Assembly (NCBI GenBank): GCA_022478985.1
Contig: JAKSZP010000007.1
Span: 124,001 to 188,000, forward strand
DNA: 64,000 bases
From: Massospora cicadina
Taxonomy: Eukaryota; Entomophthoromycota; Entomophthoromycetes; Entomophthorales; Entomophthoraceae
Reading direction: 5' to 3'
Positions within the stretch are counted from its first letter, which is position 1. Every line of letters begins with the position of its first letter. Positions 23,895 through 35,406 of this stretch are shown here, in pieces. The notes under the pieces were generated by a model, which saw only the letters and a program-made list of their open reading frames with translations, was not told the origin of the DNA and did not search any database. A program made the position numbers and the translations under genes.

Positions 23895-25408
23895 GACCAG
23901 TACGCCATCTGGGCGTGTGGATGGAGGCAGGCGGATATGCATCAGCAGTAATGGAGTGCCGTATACTGGACAACGTGATGAAGCGAATCGCCTCTCTCAG
24001 AGCCCACCCTACTACCCTCACTGGCAGGGTTGTTCTTGCCAACTCTATGCTCCTATCCAAAGTCTGGTTCAGAGCCCACGCCATCCCCTTCTCCCCAAGC
24101 TTCTTCAAATCCCTGTATGCTTTGCTGCAAGGATGTCTTTGGTCAGGCCACCCTCCACCAGTATGGCTAGAGGTCATGTTTGGCCCTCATCATCAAGGTG
24201 GCATGGGCCTGCTTGACTTCAAAGCCCATGCTGCCAAGATCCTGGGCACCTGGATCGCGGCTGTCACCGCTCCTACACTCCCATCCCAACACTGGTCCCG
24301 CGCAGCCTGCTCCAAATTCTCCCGAGCCTTGGGCCTCAACAATCCATCAAACCCCCACTCCCTGATGAAATACCTCGCATCACACACATCGGCCACAGGT
24401 CCTCACGGGACTAAAACCCACTACAAACGAATCCTACTCTCCATGCGAAGTGCAGAGTGGAGAATTCGTATTAGCGGACATACAACCTGAAGAGGCCGCC
24501 CCTCTCCTCAGTTCACACAAGAGGTACAGGGGCTACCCATCCATGATGGCGTGATCCCCATTCGACCCCATGTCCTATCCAGGGTGGACTACCTGGACAT
24601 TATGGACATCCCTTATTCCACTGAGACCCAAAAGACTATGTGGAAATACGCACACCATCCTCTGTTGCAGCCTCAAGTCCGCTCCCATGTGTGGCGCTGC
24701 CTGAGGTGGGTGTATCATACAGCTGAGCGCTCTAACGCTTTACACTCATCCTGTGCCGTGTGTGGCCAGTATGGAACGCTGTTCCACCGCCTGGAGAAGT
24801 GCCCCACCTCTGAAGTGATATGGCGCGAAGTTCAACGTCTGCTGGGCCAGGATCAAATGCATCCCTTCAGTCTGTCAAGAGATATGTTTGCTTTATCAAT
24901 GGCCTCCCCCTTCCACCCCCTCCATGCTCTGGTGGTTGCAATCGCCATGTGGACTATCCACACGATTGTCTTGGATGCCATCGCTGGATCCATCCCCACC
25001 CTCTCAGAAGCTGTTCACAGATTCCAGTCTCATTTGGTGGACCACTTTCAAGCGTGGATGTTTGGATATCTCCCACCGTGTCGCCAACAGCTGGTCTCCT
25101 CCTGGTTCCCAGTCTGGTTCATCAAATCAGACCCCTTCCTCCACACGTGCTCAATAGTGGCTACGGCCCCTTCACACGTTCCCTCCCTCTCCCCATAAGT
25201 GGCGTTCCCGCTGGCAACAAGAGATAGCATCGCTTCTCTGGGGTGCCTCCCCTGGTACTAAGTTTGTCTTTCCTGAGTCATATTTGGAAGTATCCATCCC
25301 ATGGTCGGCCTTCCCCGCAATAATTTTAGTGGCTCATCCAGTTCATTCTGTTGTTGGGGGTCACATCACCAAACCTGAGCGCGTCATAGTCTCATATGTC
25401 ATGCACTG
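23864..25408 (+). pseudogene. LINE-1 ORF2 C-terminal domain with zinc finger
   Basis: The thumb region has VRHLGVWMEAGGY, LTGRVVLANSMLLSKVWF and HHQGGMGLLDFKAH. After a TGA at about 24488 it continues at 24551. SCAVCGQYGTLFHRLEKCP (about 24750-24808) is a C-X2-C...H-X4-C finger of the zf-RVT type common at LINE ORF2 ends. After a shift near 25196 the frame runs on to a stop at about 25407. Confidence 0.82.
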
Positions 25409-25609
25409 AATCAGTATGATTGCTACTGTTCAGTTGGGCTTGTTCAATAATATGTCCTTTCTTTGAGATTTTGCGTGCCCTTAGGGCTCCCAGTGCATGA
25501 ACTTTGTGGAATGAAACCCAGTGTACTGCTCCGCCGCACTGAGGCTGTTTAAATTACGGCTTAAACCTGAACCCTTACCACGGGTGAGGTGGCTCTCACC
25601 ACCTCAAAA
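25408..25609 (+). other. LINE-1 3' UTR with terminal hairpin
   Basis: About 200 bp without coding signal. It ends in an inverted repeat, GAGGTGG at 25586-25592 and CCACCTC at 25599-25605, followed by AAAA. A 3' stem followed by a short A tail is a common recognition structure for LINE RT; its use here is inferred. Confidence 0.5.
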
Positions 25610-25699
25610 TTGACATATACTTTACTGTTGGTGTACTTGGCAGCAAAGGCTACCCAGAAAGCTCAGAGATATGCCTCACATTCTTTATTGCGAGGAATG

Positions 25700-27451
25700 A
25701 GACCAAAATGATTTGAAGTTGTATTTATTTTATAAAAGAAGTTTGCCATAATTTTCCACAGCTTTGTTCTAAACGTCACTTAACTATGGCTAGGGAGCTT
25801 GTCGCTTGGATTCCTTCAGTGGTGAAGCAAAGCTGGTTTCTTGAAAGCCATAGATCATTCATCACATCCCCAATGTCGTGCACCAGACCCTGAACCAACC
25901 TTTTCTGCAAGCAGACTTGAATGAGCATAAGCAATCAGGATCTCTAGCCATACTAAATGGCTAGTGGATAACTTTCACCTTGGTTTGTATGCTCATACCA
26001 TAGGAGAACATTTCACACAGCCTCCGCTAATTACTACTCTGTAAAATGTTTTTTGGCATCTCCTCCCCACAAATAACCTATAGCCATACAGAGGGTCATT
26101 CTCATTCTACTTACTCCACTTGCGCAGAGTCGCCCCAGTGACCAAAAATTTTTCTACAAGGTTGTAAGAAAATGTTATGAACTGGTATAGATCATCATCC
26201 CTTAACCCTCCTCCTACATAGGTCCATCAGGACTAGTTCTTGCTCTACAAAAGATCTAGGGTAAAAACGTTAAAAAAGATTTTCATTCTAAAAAACCCAG
26301 AACTTGGTGGATGTGAAATTTGAGAGGCAGATACCATCGTCACCTTCCACCTTTAGCCAGTCCCAAAGGACGAAGATACTTTCCTTTATGAGGTACTCTA
26401 GACTTTTATTTCTCATGGGAACGCATGCCGTTCCTTCCCTCCATGACCTTCTAAACAGCCTTCAGCCTCTAATACAGCCAAATAAAGGAATTGCTTCCCT
26501 CCAGAAAGAAGGAAACTTATTAGCTTCTATAATATCTCAAACCTTCTTTACCAGAATTTAAGTGGCACTGACAACATTATTAGCTGCTTCCACCTAATCA
26601 ACCTCCAGCCATCGCCATCAAGGAGGTCCTCCAGTGAAATTCCAAAATAAAGGTCTTGAAAGCCTTGCGAAGTTAAGGGTCATCGCTAGTCCACATGTTT
26701 CTCCCCAAAGGAAAAATTTCACGCATCCTTTCAATGGTCTACTCTCCACCCTCTAATATCCCATTGCTGCCTGCTCAAGCTCTAAAGTAATTCTTCCAGT
26801 AGCCTAGTAGCTTCCCCAAGCTCATTATGTTTTCTTAATTGATGCCTCAGCTGACACCAAAGCCCTTGCTCTTCTAATCCTTGCAAGCTTTAGTGAGGTA
26901 GTCCCCAGTACTGGAAACCAAATCGCGGAATTTCCCTCTCTGGTGACCCGTGCTACCATTTTAACTGTGGTGCTTTGACCATACTCTTGAGATTAATCAG
27001 ACTGATGCCCCATTCTTCATTTCCTGACAAAGGTTTTATATAGCTGACTTTTGATTCTCGCCCTACCAGATAAACTAGTACTTAAACTCTTTATTCTCTT
27101 TTATGTTAGATGCAGGTGACGAAAAATTCTGCAATGTACCATATCAAGAAAAAATAAAAGTATTTATGACATTGGCTCTTCCCCCTAGTGTGTAAAGTTG
27201 GGCCAATGCCATTTCCAAGCCGCTTATATAGTCACTTTCAAGCTTGAGCCATATTTCGTGTGGTGATGAAGACATGGATGGGACACATGAGGCATAGAAG
27301 CTCTTCGCTTGTTGGAATCAAGGGAATTGAGCTCTTTAGTGAAACATTAGCGTCACCATCCTGCCAATGGGCCTTGCTCAGGATTTGGACATGTTGATCT
27401 TTTCATTGCTTTCATTATAGTACATATTCAAATTCTCATCACCACCTTCTA
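25700..27451 (-). pseudogene. LINE-2 RT C-terminal region
   Basis: Read on the minus strand in changing frames, it contains GGDENLNMYYNESNEK next to the solo LTR, IWLKLESDYISGLEMAL, LYTLGGRANVINTFIFS and a GIGLINLKSMVKALQ block near 27000. These are the thumb and post-RT blocks common to LINE ORF2 proteins (compare LTGRVVLANS and GGMGLLDFK in LINE-1). No zinc finger could be recognised. The left boundary with LINE-1 or with leftover B DNA is unclear. Confidence 0.75.
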
Positions 27452-28990
27452 TGTAAGTCCTGGGGATCATCCCTTGTGCCTGGACAGGGACAGAATCCCT
27501 ATAGGACCAAAAGCGGTCCAAAGGCCCAGGTGGACCCCTGTCACAGTCAAGTGACTTGGCTCATGTGGTGGATGAGCGCTAAGTCACTGCTCCAACCCCC
27601 AAGGATCCAAAATCTCCACCTCCCCCTCTTCTACCATGTTAAAGATGATAGTGGGGTCTGCATAGAGGTTTCCAGTCCATGGGCCACAAGCAGGCCCCTG
27701 GGACTCACCCCATCCCTGGCAATTTTTGCCCAAATTTAACAAAAACAGGCCAAGTTAACTTGGATGCCCAGTCTGCCAAAACTGGGCCAAGGAAGCTGGT
27801 CTGGGATGCCCAGGACGAAAACTCAAATCAGCCCTCGATTTGGGGACCAGACCAATTATCAAATGAGCCAGCACAATTGTCCCAGCCCTCCAGGAAGGAT
27901 TTGGGCAGTTTGGGACACATGGCCAGCCTGACTCAAGTGGTCAGTTCCCAGGTTAGCACTTTTACCCTGACTTGGCCCAAAATTTTAATAAAATTCAAAA
28001 ATTTATTTTTATTTTTGTCAGGGTCTTAAATACCCCCCTTCCTACCACTCCTTAAGCCGATCAGATCCCACTGCTTAAATTAAGAGACCAATCCCTTAAT
28101 ACCTCTCCAAAAAGTTTCTCCCGATTCATAAGATGACAGCTCCTCCCAGGGGCTATTGTCAGTTCTTTTTTACTCTCTAGCCTAGTTGCAATAATAAACC
28201 CCTATGTTATCCTCAGTCTGTCTCAGACTCCTTCCATTGTTTATTTAAGAAAAATTCTTTAATAGATCCAGCAAAGTTCTCCGCAACTCAAGCTCTTGTC
28301 CTGATAATTGTTGACTGAGATGTCCAGTCAATTGACCCTGCCACCTGGAAGATCATCTTAAATCTTGTAAGTGGTTTTTTCCAGATGATGCGTCCTTTCC
28401 GCTTGTCACCATCACGTATCTGTTTGTCTCAAACCTGGCCCTCCATCATGCCACTGGCTCACCAGAAGTCGCTCAGAGGGTAGGACAGCATCAGAGTGAA
28501 CCCAGTCCGTCATCTCTTGAGTCTGGACTCCCACCTAACCCTCATTCAGGTGATCTTGTTCAGTTGAGGGGCCTGGAGCACCCCTCTCAGGGAGAGCTCA
28601 GCCCCAACGCTCTGCATGGGCCCCCTTCGCATCCCTTTTCTTCCACCAACCTTGCAGAGGAACCTGAAACGCCCTACATCAATCTGTGACACTCATTTCA
28701 TAAAATCAAAGGCCCACAGCCACATAACCCTGAGAATTTGTCATCATCCCTGACTCCCCCACCATTGGGGGTTGCCTTGCAAGACCAGCAGTTGCCACTA
28801 TCGCAGCCATTTGGCTTGCATTGGGGGCCTTAGGTACATAATTGAACTTTTACTTTCCTCACATCCACTCTAGAACCCCGCTCCTCTGAGTCGTTTAACT
28901 GCTGTGCCCTTGCATTCTGAGCTCTCCACTGGGTGTTCATGCACCCCAATTGGGAGCCCAGTCTAATCTTTCTCAGCTGCGTCTCTGACA
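27452..28990 (+). repeat. Solo LTR of element E type, inside LINE-2
   Basis: 1539 bp, TGTAAGTCC...CTGACA. It aligns along its length with the E LTRs (for example the block near 27540 encoding QVDP and the terminal CAGTCTAAT region). Flanks are TTCTA at 27447-27451 and TTCTC at 28991-28995, a 5-bp duplication with one change. The LINE-2 RT frame continues across it. Confidence 0.88.
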
Positions 28991-28995
28991 TTCTC

Positions 28996-29338
28996 CTCCT
29001 TCTTTGAAGCGACATAAATTTAGTATAATTTACAAACAGTTAGTAAGAATACTACTCCCCGTTAAAGCAAGTTTATTCATGTCTGACTTCCTGAGAGCCA
29101 CTGAGAGGGTCTCTATTGAAAGAAAAAACAATATGGGAGATATAGGTTTACCTGACGCACGCCCCTACACATCTTAAAAGAATGGGAGAGGGCCACATTA
29201 ATATTGACAACCAATAAGGCTTCCCCATAAATTTCTTTGAACAGTCTTAACAAGCGTTATTTGATTTCAAATCTATTCAATACTTTAAAATAAAACACAT
29301 GATTCATCCAATCAAAGACTTTTCTTTATCAATAAATG
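28996..29338 (-). pseudogene. LINE-2 RT palm fragment
   Basis: The minus strand encodes FIDKEKSFDWMNHVF, then FKEIYGEALLVVNINVALSH, KMCRGVRQ and LSIETLSVALRKSDMNK. These match the palm blocks F-x-D-x-x-K-A-F-D and R-G-V-R-Q of LINE reverse transcriptases. It lies between the solo LTR and element D. Confidence 0.85.
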
Positions 29339-29343
29339 GTAAC

Positions 29344-30181
29344 TGTCATGGTCCCATGACATCATAATAGGGACTGACCCCAAGGACAAGGCTGGGCGCC
29401 AGGAGGCCCAGAAGGTGAAATTACAGGGCCTCCCATACCTGAAGCACACCCTAGACTAGCGCTGAGTATGGTCAAAATAAGTCCAGGTTGGTCCTAATGG
29501 GGTGCCAAGTGCTCAGCCCTGACGTTGGGCCAAGCATTAAAATGAACTATCTACCAAATAAACACAGACAGTTCAGTTCAGTTTGTCGAGGAACGGGGTT
29601 TCAAAACCCATTCCATTTATGAAATAACGCGCTTGGGTCAAATCCAACTTCAATTAATCACTTGAGTGAAGTTGGTTTCAGCCTATTCAACTAATTCAGA
29701 TGGCAGTATTGCCCTATTGGTGAGTCAGTGCTTGGGCCACTGCGGCATAATTTATTTCCCCCATCCAAGATTAAATACATTTTCCCTGACCAACATTCCA
29801 TGTTGGTCAACTTCCCAAATAAAAATACCCCATTTTTACCATTTTATTATGTTATTCCTAACGATCCTGTGCGCGGACCCCTTTGAGGAGGTCTTGCGCT
29901 CCATCAAACTTACCATGTTGAACTCAATAAGATTATCACCTCGTGCATTATTGGTTCGTCCAGGTCCCCTCCCTCCTGGGTCATTTGCCATTTCTCTCAA
30001 CGTGCACCGCGTCATTTTTAGCTGGTTGTTGATAGCATTTCTTTGCTTATATTGTTGTTGCTCCAGCACCCTCTGCTGGGTAATAATTAATTTTATTCTA
30101 ATGACTAGTTCCCTGGCGTTGGGCTTGTGCACTGAACACCGCCACTCTGGGAACTGGAGAGTTATAGACACTCTCTTAACA
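29344..30181 (+). repeat. Element D 5' LTR
   Basis: 838 bp, TGTCATGGTCCC...CTTAACA. A 7-bp inverted repeat, GACCAAC (29788-29794) and GTTGGTC (29802-29808), brackets the inferred RNA start. An AATAAA lies nearby at about 29818. Confidence 0.95.
29802..29812 (+). promoter_or_regulatory. Element D self-primer 11-mer (inferred RNA 5' end)
   Basis: GTTGGTCAACT in the LTR is the exact reverse complement of AGTTGACCAAC at 30184-30194, just after the LTR. In Tf1 the first 11 nt of the RNA prime reverse transcription in this way. The RNA start at this base is inference. Confidence 0.75.
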
Positions 30182-30183
30182 TT

Positions 30184-30194
30184 AGTTGACCAAC
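30184..30194 (+). promoter_or_regulatory. Element D primer-binding site (self-priming type)
   Basis: AGTTGACCAAC begins two bases after the 5' LTR and pairs with 29802-29812. No tRNA-type TGG start is present. Confidence 0.75.
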
Positions 30195-30264
30195 CCTTTA
30201 TCTTTATGTGTATGAACTTTTTCTGTGTGAATATTTTCTGAAGTAGGAACAGTGGGCGCCGGCT

Positions 30265-30999
30265 GTGAGACTCAGCTGTCATGAGCTGCACTGCAGTTTC
30301 TTATTTTCCCAACAGTTGGAGCAACTCAGCGTTATTATGGTTGCCTCCAACTGGAAAATATCCACCCTTCGTGCTTGTACCTGGTCAATATGGCCACTTC
30401 AAGGTTCAAAAGTCGTGATTCCCCGACTTTCCGCCAAATTTGTCAATCTCAAATTCAATAAACAAGTTTCCATTTGCCCGCACATTCAGCTAATGCTATC
30501 AGAATCGGTGCAGATGTTCCTGGGGGTGTTGGACATGGACAACGTCAGGCATTCCATCGCAGTTCAAGGTATAGGGTTATTTGCATCTAAAAACATGTTT
30601 TATAACAAAAACCTGATATATACCTCTGAACCATATTTGCCCTCTCATAGTTCAGATCTGGAACCCATTCCTGTGTATGGAATCACACCAGAAAATCCCC
30701 GTTTAACCTCTTTCATGATTTGCAGCACTCAGGAAGTGGAAAAAGAACTGCGCTTCCAATATGAAAACATTTATTTCCTTGCAGAAGGCATGGTGGGGTA
30801 TGTGGCCTCAGTAGTAAGAGTGGCCAACTATCCCTCCCCCTTCTTTGATTCCCAAACCTACCCTTATGGTTTGCTCAAGGCAGAGGAAAATTTAGGTAAA
30901 CTGGTGGCGTTTTCTACTTTGAATAAATCCCACTCTGGGTACTTCCTCTTGACTTCTACCCTTACATCCTCTCTTGGGAAGTTCAGCACAACTTTTTAG
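30265..30999 (+). CDS. Element D first ORF, unrecognised (244 codons, possible gag)
   Basis: An uninterrupted frame between the 5' LTR and protease, which is where gag should be. The start used is the first ATG (30265); a later ATG at 30340 is also possible. No zinc knuckle, no capsid-like major homology and no membrane segment were seen. It contains VLDMDNVRHSIAVQGIGLF and TQEVEKELRFQYENIYFLAE, mixed hydrophobic and charged. Only about 0.8 kb separates the LTR from protease, too little for a full gag. It could be a reduced gag, or the C-terminal part of one after deletion. It is the only intact frame of its size in D. Confidence 0.5.
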   Translation: MRLSCHELHCSFLFSQQLEQLSVIMVASNWKISTLRACTWSIWPLQGSKVVIPRLSAKFVNLKFNKQVSICPHIQLMLSESVQMFLGVLDMDNVRHSIAVQGIGLFASKNMFYNKNLIYTSEPYLPSHSSDLEPIPVYGITPENPRLTSFMICSTQEVEKELRFQYENIYFLAEGMVGYVASVVRVANYPSPFFDSQTYPYGLLKAEENLGKLVAFSTLNKSHSGYFLLTSTLTSSLGKFSTTF

Positions 31000-31343
31000 T
31001 AGATACTGGTGCCTCAAATACTTTTATTGACCAAGACCTTGCTGACTACCTCGAGTTGAGTTACTCATCAGGTGGTATGGCTAGAGGTGGGGCTTCTCAA
31101 GGTATCCCTACGTTGAACGTCATGGGGTTGGTGGACTACCAGGTGGGCGCCTATCTTCTGTCCGACCATTTTCAAACTATCAAGCACCTCTTATTCCCCA
31201 TTATTTTGGGGGTTGAGTGGTGGAGAAATTTTGACGTCTGGACTAACTTGAAAGGAAACACTCTATCACTGTCTTTGGTAAATGGTCACCAGTTGATTGT
31301 TCCCTTGTCGGAGGATAACGCCCAGGGCCCATTACCTCATTAG
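30985..31343 (+). pseudogene. Element D protease domain
   Basis: The frame reading VDTGASNTFIDQDLADYL (from about 30999) has an intact retropepsin DTGA motif followed by IILGVEWWRNFDVWTN, the typical downstream LG--W block. The stop at 31341 closes the frame before RT. The protease would cut the polyprotein. Confidence 0.8.
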
Positions 31344-31373
31344 CCAAATGTTCCCACACCTTATCTTGCTCCT

Positions 31374-32800
31374 TTGCTGAAAACCTCCATCTCTGTGGGA
31401 TTTTCCTTACCTTCCTGTTTGGAGGGTTTGGAATCCTCTTTTGATGCAGCATCTGCCAACACACTTCTTAAGCATTCCAAGTTTGATTGTGACTTCAAGC
31501 TCACGATGGATCTGGTGCATATATCTTACCCCATTTACCAAAGACTTTCCGGGAGGAAGAGGCGTTGGATGTGTGGGTGAAGGAACAGTTGGCAAAAGGT
31601 GCGATTTTTCAGCGTACCTCTACTGTATGCACACCCCCTACTCTTTGTGGATAAGTCTGGTGGTACTTTACGCCTCTGCGTATACTATGGGAACCTCAAC
31701 AATGTTACTATACCAGACCTCCATCCCATCCCTTTGTATTCACAGATTGCACGCTATGTGGATAAGGCGAAGGTCTTCTCCAAGCTGGATTGTCTTAATG
31801 CGTTCAATTAGATCCAGATTAAAAAGGTACAAGAGTGGTTGACCGCATTCCTTACCAGAAAAGGGATCTTCCAGTTTTGAATCATGCCCTTTGGGCTTAA
31901 GAATGCCCCTGCTATCTTTCAACGCCATATTGATGCAGCGGTGGGGGACCTGTTAGGGGTATGCGCGATCGCCTACATGGATGATATCCTGGTGTTTTCC
32001 CCTGATCAGGAGTCCCATACAGTTCACCTTTGGCAAGTGGTGGAGCGGTTAAAGGCAGCTAGCCTTACACTGAAGATAAGCAAGTGCGAGTCCCTAAATT
32101 CCAGGTTACTTTTCTGGGCAAAGTCGTTTTTGACCAAGGCCATATGATAACTCCAGAAAAGGAGAAGGCTATTTGTGAGTGTCCCACCCCCACCTCAGTC
32201 AAGGAATTGAGGAGCTTTTTGGTGACGTGTACATTCCTCAAGAAGTTCACGCCCAATCTCTCTGAGGGGTCAGCACCCTTATATAAGGCCAGCGGTGCCA
32301 AGGTGCTTCAGTGGTCCCTCTTTTGGAGGATGCTTTCTAAGCGGTGAAGTGCATCCTGTTATCCACATCCATCCTTCGCCATGTTGACCCTGCCAAGGAG
32401 TTCATTGTGTCCTCAGATGCTTCCAACTTTGCCATTGCAGCTGCCCTGTTACAGGTGGGTGAAGATGGGTCTAAGCATCCAGTGGGATATTTTTCTAGGA
32501 AAATGTCTCTGCATGAGTTAAACTAAGCCGTATATGACAAGGATTTAATAGCAATGGTGGAGGCGCTGATATATTGGCGTCACCACTTACATGGCTCCTC
32601 CCAACCATTCCAGTATGCACAGACCACCAAGCCTTGTTGTACTACCACGCTCCTCATGTCCTAACACCACATCAGACCCGTTGGCATGAGACCCTTGCCC
32701 TATTTACATTTTCCTATAAGTTCACCAAGGGCAAGGAGAATGGTTTGGCGGATGCTTTAAGCCGCAACCCTGCTTTGGCTCCCAGTCCAAAGGAGTAGAA
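31374..32800 (+). pseudogene. Element D reverse transcriptase and RNase H
   Basis: RT blocks: FKLTMDLVHISYPIYQR, SKLDCLNAFN, MPFGLKNAPAIFQRHID and IAYMDDILVFS with an intact MDD (about 31975-31990). RNase H: VSSDASNFAIAAALLQ, KHPVGYFSRKMS and TDHQALLYYH. Stops or shifts lie near 31590, 31808, 32345 and 32525. This is a chromovirus-like RT. It is dead, but all core acidic residues are present. Confidence 0.87.
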
Positions 32801-32815
32801 ATTCACAACACCTGG

Positions 32816-33755
32816 TTGATGATTCCGCCGAGTATGAGTCTGCCTCAACTTCCTGATTCCGTGGCCCATACGCCAGCGCTCACCCCTCTGGAAAATGCAG
32901 CAGAATATTGTATGTTCAGAAAGGTAGTTCTTTCTCAGCCATTATCAGCAGAATATACTGTTGTTCTCGCTAAGAGCGCCCTGAATCAGGAGGACTTATC
33001 CAGGGGTTATCACATGAAGGATGAGATGGTATGGTTTCAAGGACGCCTATGGGTTCCTGCTGGACCACTGCGCCTGGAGATCAACCAGGACCATCATGAC
33101 GGAATCACTGTTGGTCATCCTGGGAAAGCAAAGACCTTGGAGTTGATACAACGCACTTACAATTGGAAGGGCTTGCATGCTCAGGTGGGGCGGTATTGCA
33201 AGGAATTCCTGATATAAAACCAGATGAAACTTAATTGTCAACCTTTAGTGGGGTTGTTGGTACCATCCCAAAAAAGCTGATGGGCCCTGGACTTCCCTCT
33301 CAGTTAATTTCATTGTGGAATTACCAGCCTCAGATGGTTATGATGCCATCATGGTGGTGGTGGACCAGTTCAAAAAGTTTGCCCACTTTATTCCTTGCAG
33401 AACCACTATAACTGCAGCGGAGATGGCTAGGCTGTTTGTCACCCATGTGTTTGAACTTCTGGGGTTCCCTAAGAAATTATCAATGACCGGGGCCCCCAGT
33501 TTACCTCCATTTTTTGTAAAAAGTTGAGTAAGACTCTTCAGATTCGCCCTTGCCGTTTAACTGCCTATCAACCCCAATCAGATGGGCGGACTGAACAAGT
33601 GAACCAAAGCTTGGAACAGTTTCTGCGGTGTTACACCGCTGCAGATCATTCTGATTGGGCTTCTCACCTTCCCATGGAACAGTTTATCTACAACAATACC
33701 TTGTACTCCTCGATTGGTTGTTCCCCATTTTTCGCCAGCCATGGCTTTAACCCCC
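32816..33755 (+). pseudogene. Element D integrase, truncated by element E
   Basis: The frame 32816-33217 holds the zinc-binding N-terminal part (GHPGKAKTLELIQRTYNWKG). The core has ELPASDGYDAIMVVVDQF, a degraded second motif (LSMTGAPS where SDRGPQ is usual) and DGRTEQVNQSLEQF with the Glu. It ends at FFASHGFNPL where the E LTR begins; GPY/F and chromodomain are absent, and only about 27 bp of D resume before its 3' LTR. Confidence 0.85.
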
Positions 33756-35405
33756 TGTAAGTCTTGGGGACCATCCCCTACAACTGGATAGGGAGCAGCA
33801 TCCCTTTTGGACCAAAAGGGGGCCAAAGGCCCAAGTGGACCCCCTGTCACAGCTGAGCGACCTGGCGCATGTGGTTGATGAGCGCTGGGTGACTGCCCTT
33901 CTGCCTAGAGATATTCAGATCTCCCCTCCTCCCCCTCCCCAACCCTGGTAAAATTAATAGAGGGGACCTGCCAGGAGATCATGCAGGCCAGGGGCCATGG
34001 GCGGGCCCCTGGGACCCCTCACTCACCAGGGGAAACTTACCAAAATTTTGAAGAAACAGCCAGCGCAGGTATCAGAGCCCAGTCTGCAAATTCTGGGCTA
34101 ATGGAGCCAGTCAGACTGGTCAGGTCTGAGAGTCAGATTAGAACTCAATTTGGGTTTTGAACCAGGCCACCAGTGACTCAGACCAGTTGCCCCTACCCCC
34201 CAGAACAGATCTGAGAAGTTTGGATCACATAGACAATCAAATTGAGAGTTTGGACCAGGTTGCAGACAACTGAGCACCAAGGCCACAGCCCCCTGGGATG
34301 AATCTGGGAAATCTGAACCATGTGAGCTGCCCGACTCAAATGGTCAAGGTCCAGATTGGTACCATCGACCTGGTCTGGCCCCAAAAATTTGGGAAAATCA
34401 GCAAAAGTTTTTTTGATTTTTGCCAAGATTTTGGGCATCCATCCATTCCCCCACCCGCCAGCCAACCAAACCCCATCGCCAATCCCCAACCACCCAATAC
34501 CCTAGCATCATCACTATGCAATTTGCCCAATACTTAAGGCAACTGCTCTGCTGATGGGCAGTTGTCAGTTCATTCTCTATTCTCCTTGTGCTTTGCACCA
34601 AAATAAAGCTGAATACCCTGAACGCCTTGTCATGGACTCCGCCTGTTTGTTTTTCCTGTTCAAAATTCTGCCAATCAATCTGGCAAAGCGCGCTACCACC
34701 CAAAGTGTTATCCTGATGATCGCTGAATGGGTCATCCAGTCACTCGACCCCACCATGCAGTGGTGGATCATATCCATGGTAAACCGCCTCACTCTTGATG
34801 ATGGAGTCGACTCTCTGTCCATTTTCACATATCTGTTAAATGCAAACCCATCCATTTGCTTCACCGTTGGGTTTCCTGAGAGCGCTCCCCTATCGGAGCA
34901 GCCTCAGGGCACCCCCCGCCCCAATGCCCATGAGCTCAGCCCCCACACCTAGCTCATCTGCCATTGATCCCACCCACCTAAGGGCCCAGAGTACCCTGAC
35001 CAAGGGGGACTCAGCCCTAACACTCATTGTGGGTCCATTTTCCCCTCTGACAGCACCCCTGTCCGCGCGGTGGGTCCTGTGCCGCCCCTCTCTGGTGCAC
35101 AGACCCACCTACCCATAACTGAAGGCCAGCAACTGTGCACCCTGGAGGAGTCATCATCCTCCCCGCCTCTCCCACCCTTGGGGGTTGCCCCCGCAAGACT
35201 CGCAGTTGCCCCCATTGCAACCATCTGGTTTGCCTTGGGGGCCTTCGGTACATTTATAAACATTTGCTTTCCTCATGTCCCCACTAGATCCCCCTTCTTC
35301 TAGTCACATGGACCGCTGTGCCCTTGGCATTCTGGGCTCTCCACTGGGTGCTCACACACCCTGACTGGGAGCCCAGTCTAATTCTTATCAGCTGTTTCCA
35401 TGACA
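33756..35405 (+). repeat. Element E 5' LTR
   Basis: 1650 bp, TGTAAGTCTTGG...CCATGACA. A hairpin, CAACTGC (34540-34546) and GCAGTTG (34558-34564), lies at the inferred RNA start, and AATAAAG at about 34604. Confidence 0.93.
34564..34574 (+). promoter_or_regulatory. Element E self-primer 11-mer (inferred RNA 5' end)
   Basis: GTCAGTTCATT is the exact reverse complement of AATGAACTGAC at 35407-35417. The same 11-mer is kept in the 3' LTR (near 40847). It starts at the 3' arm of a small hairpin, as in element D. Confidence 0.78.
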
Positions 35406-35406
35406 T

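Larger units (their letters stand above)
20134..25609 (+). mobile_element. LINE-1: non-LTR retrotransposon, near full length
   Basis: The order is ORF1 with zinc knuckle, apurinic-like endonuclease (EEP), reverse transcriptase with YADD, and a C-terminal CCHC-like zinc finger, all on the plus strand. The 5' boundary is taken where the element B frame stops; the 3' end is taken at the hairpin plus AAAA at 25586-25609. It is much better preserved than the surrounding LTR elements but has frameshifts and a stop in ORF2. No target duplication could be assigned. Confidence 0.8.

Noticed and set aside
29836..30291. 151-codon minus-strand frame
   Set aside because: Antisense across the element D LTR; the same region reads with no conserved frame in the second LTR copy.
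34098..35263. Many minus- and plus-strand frames of 60-130 codons
   Set aside because: All fall in the GC-rich E LTR and recur in the second copy with shifts; no codon conservation apart from the short tail at the LTR start.
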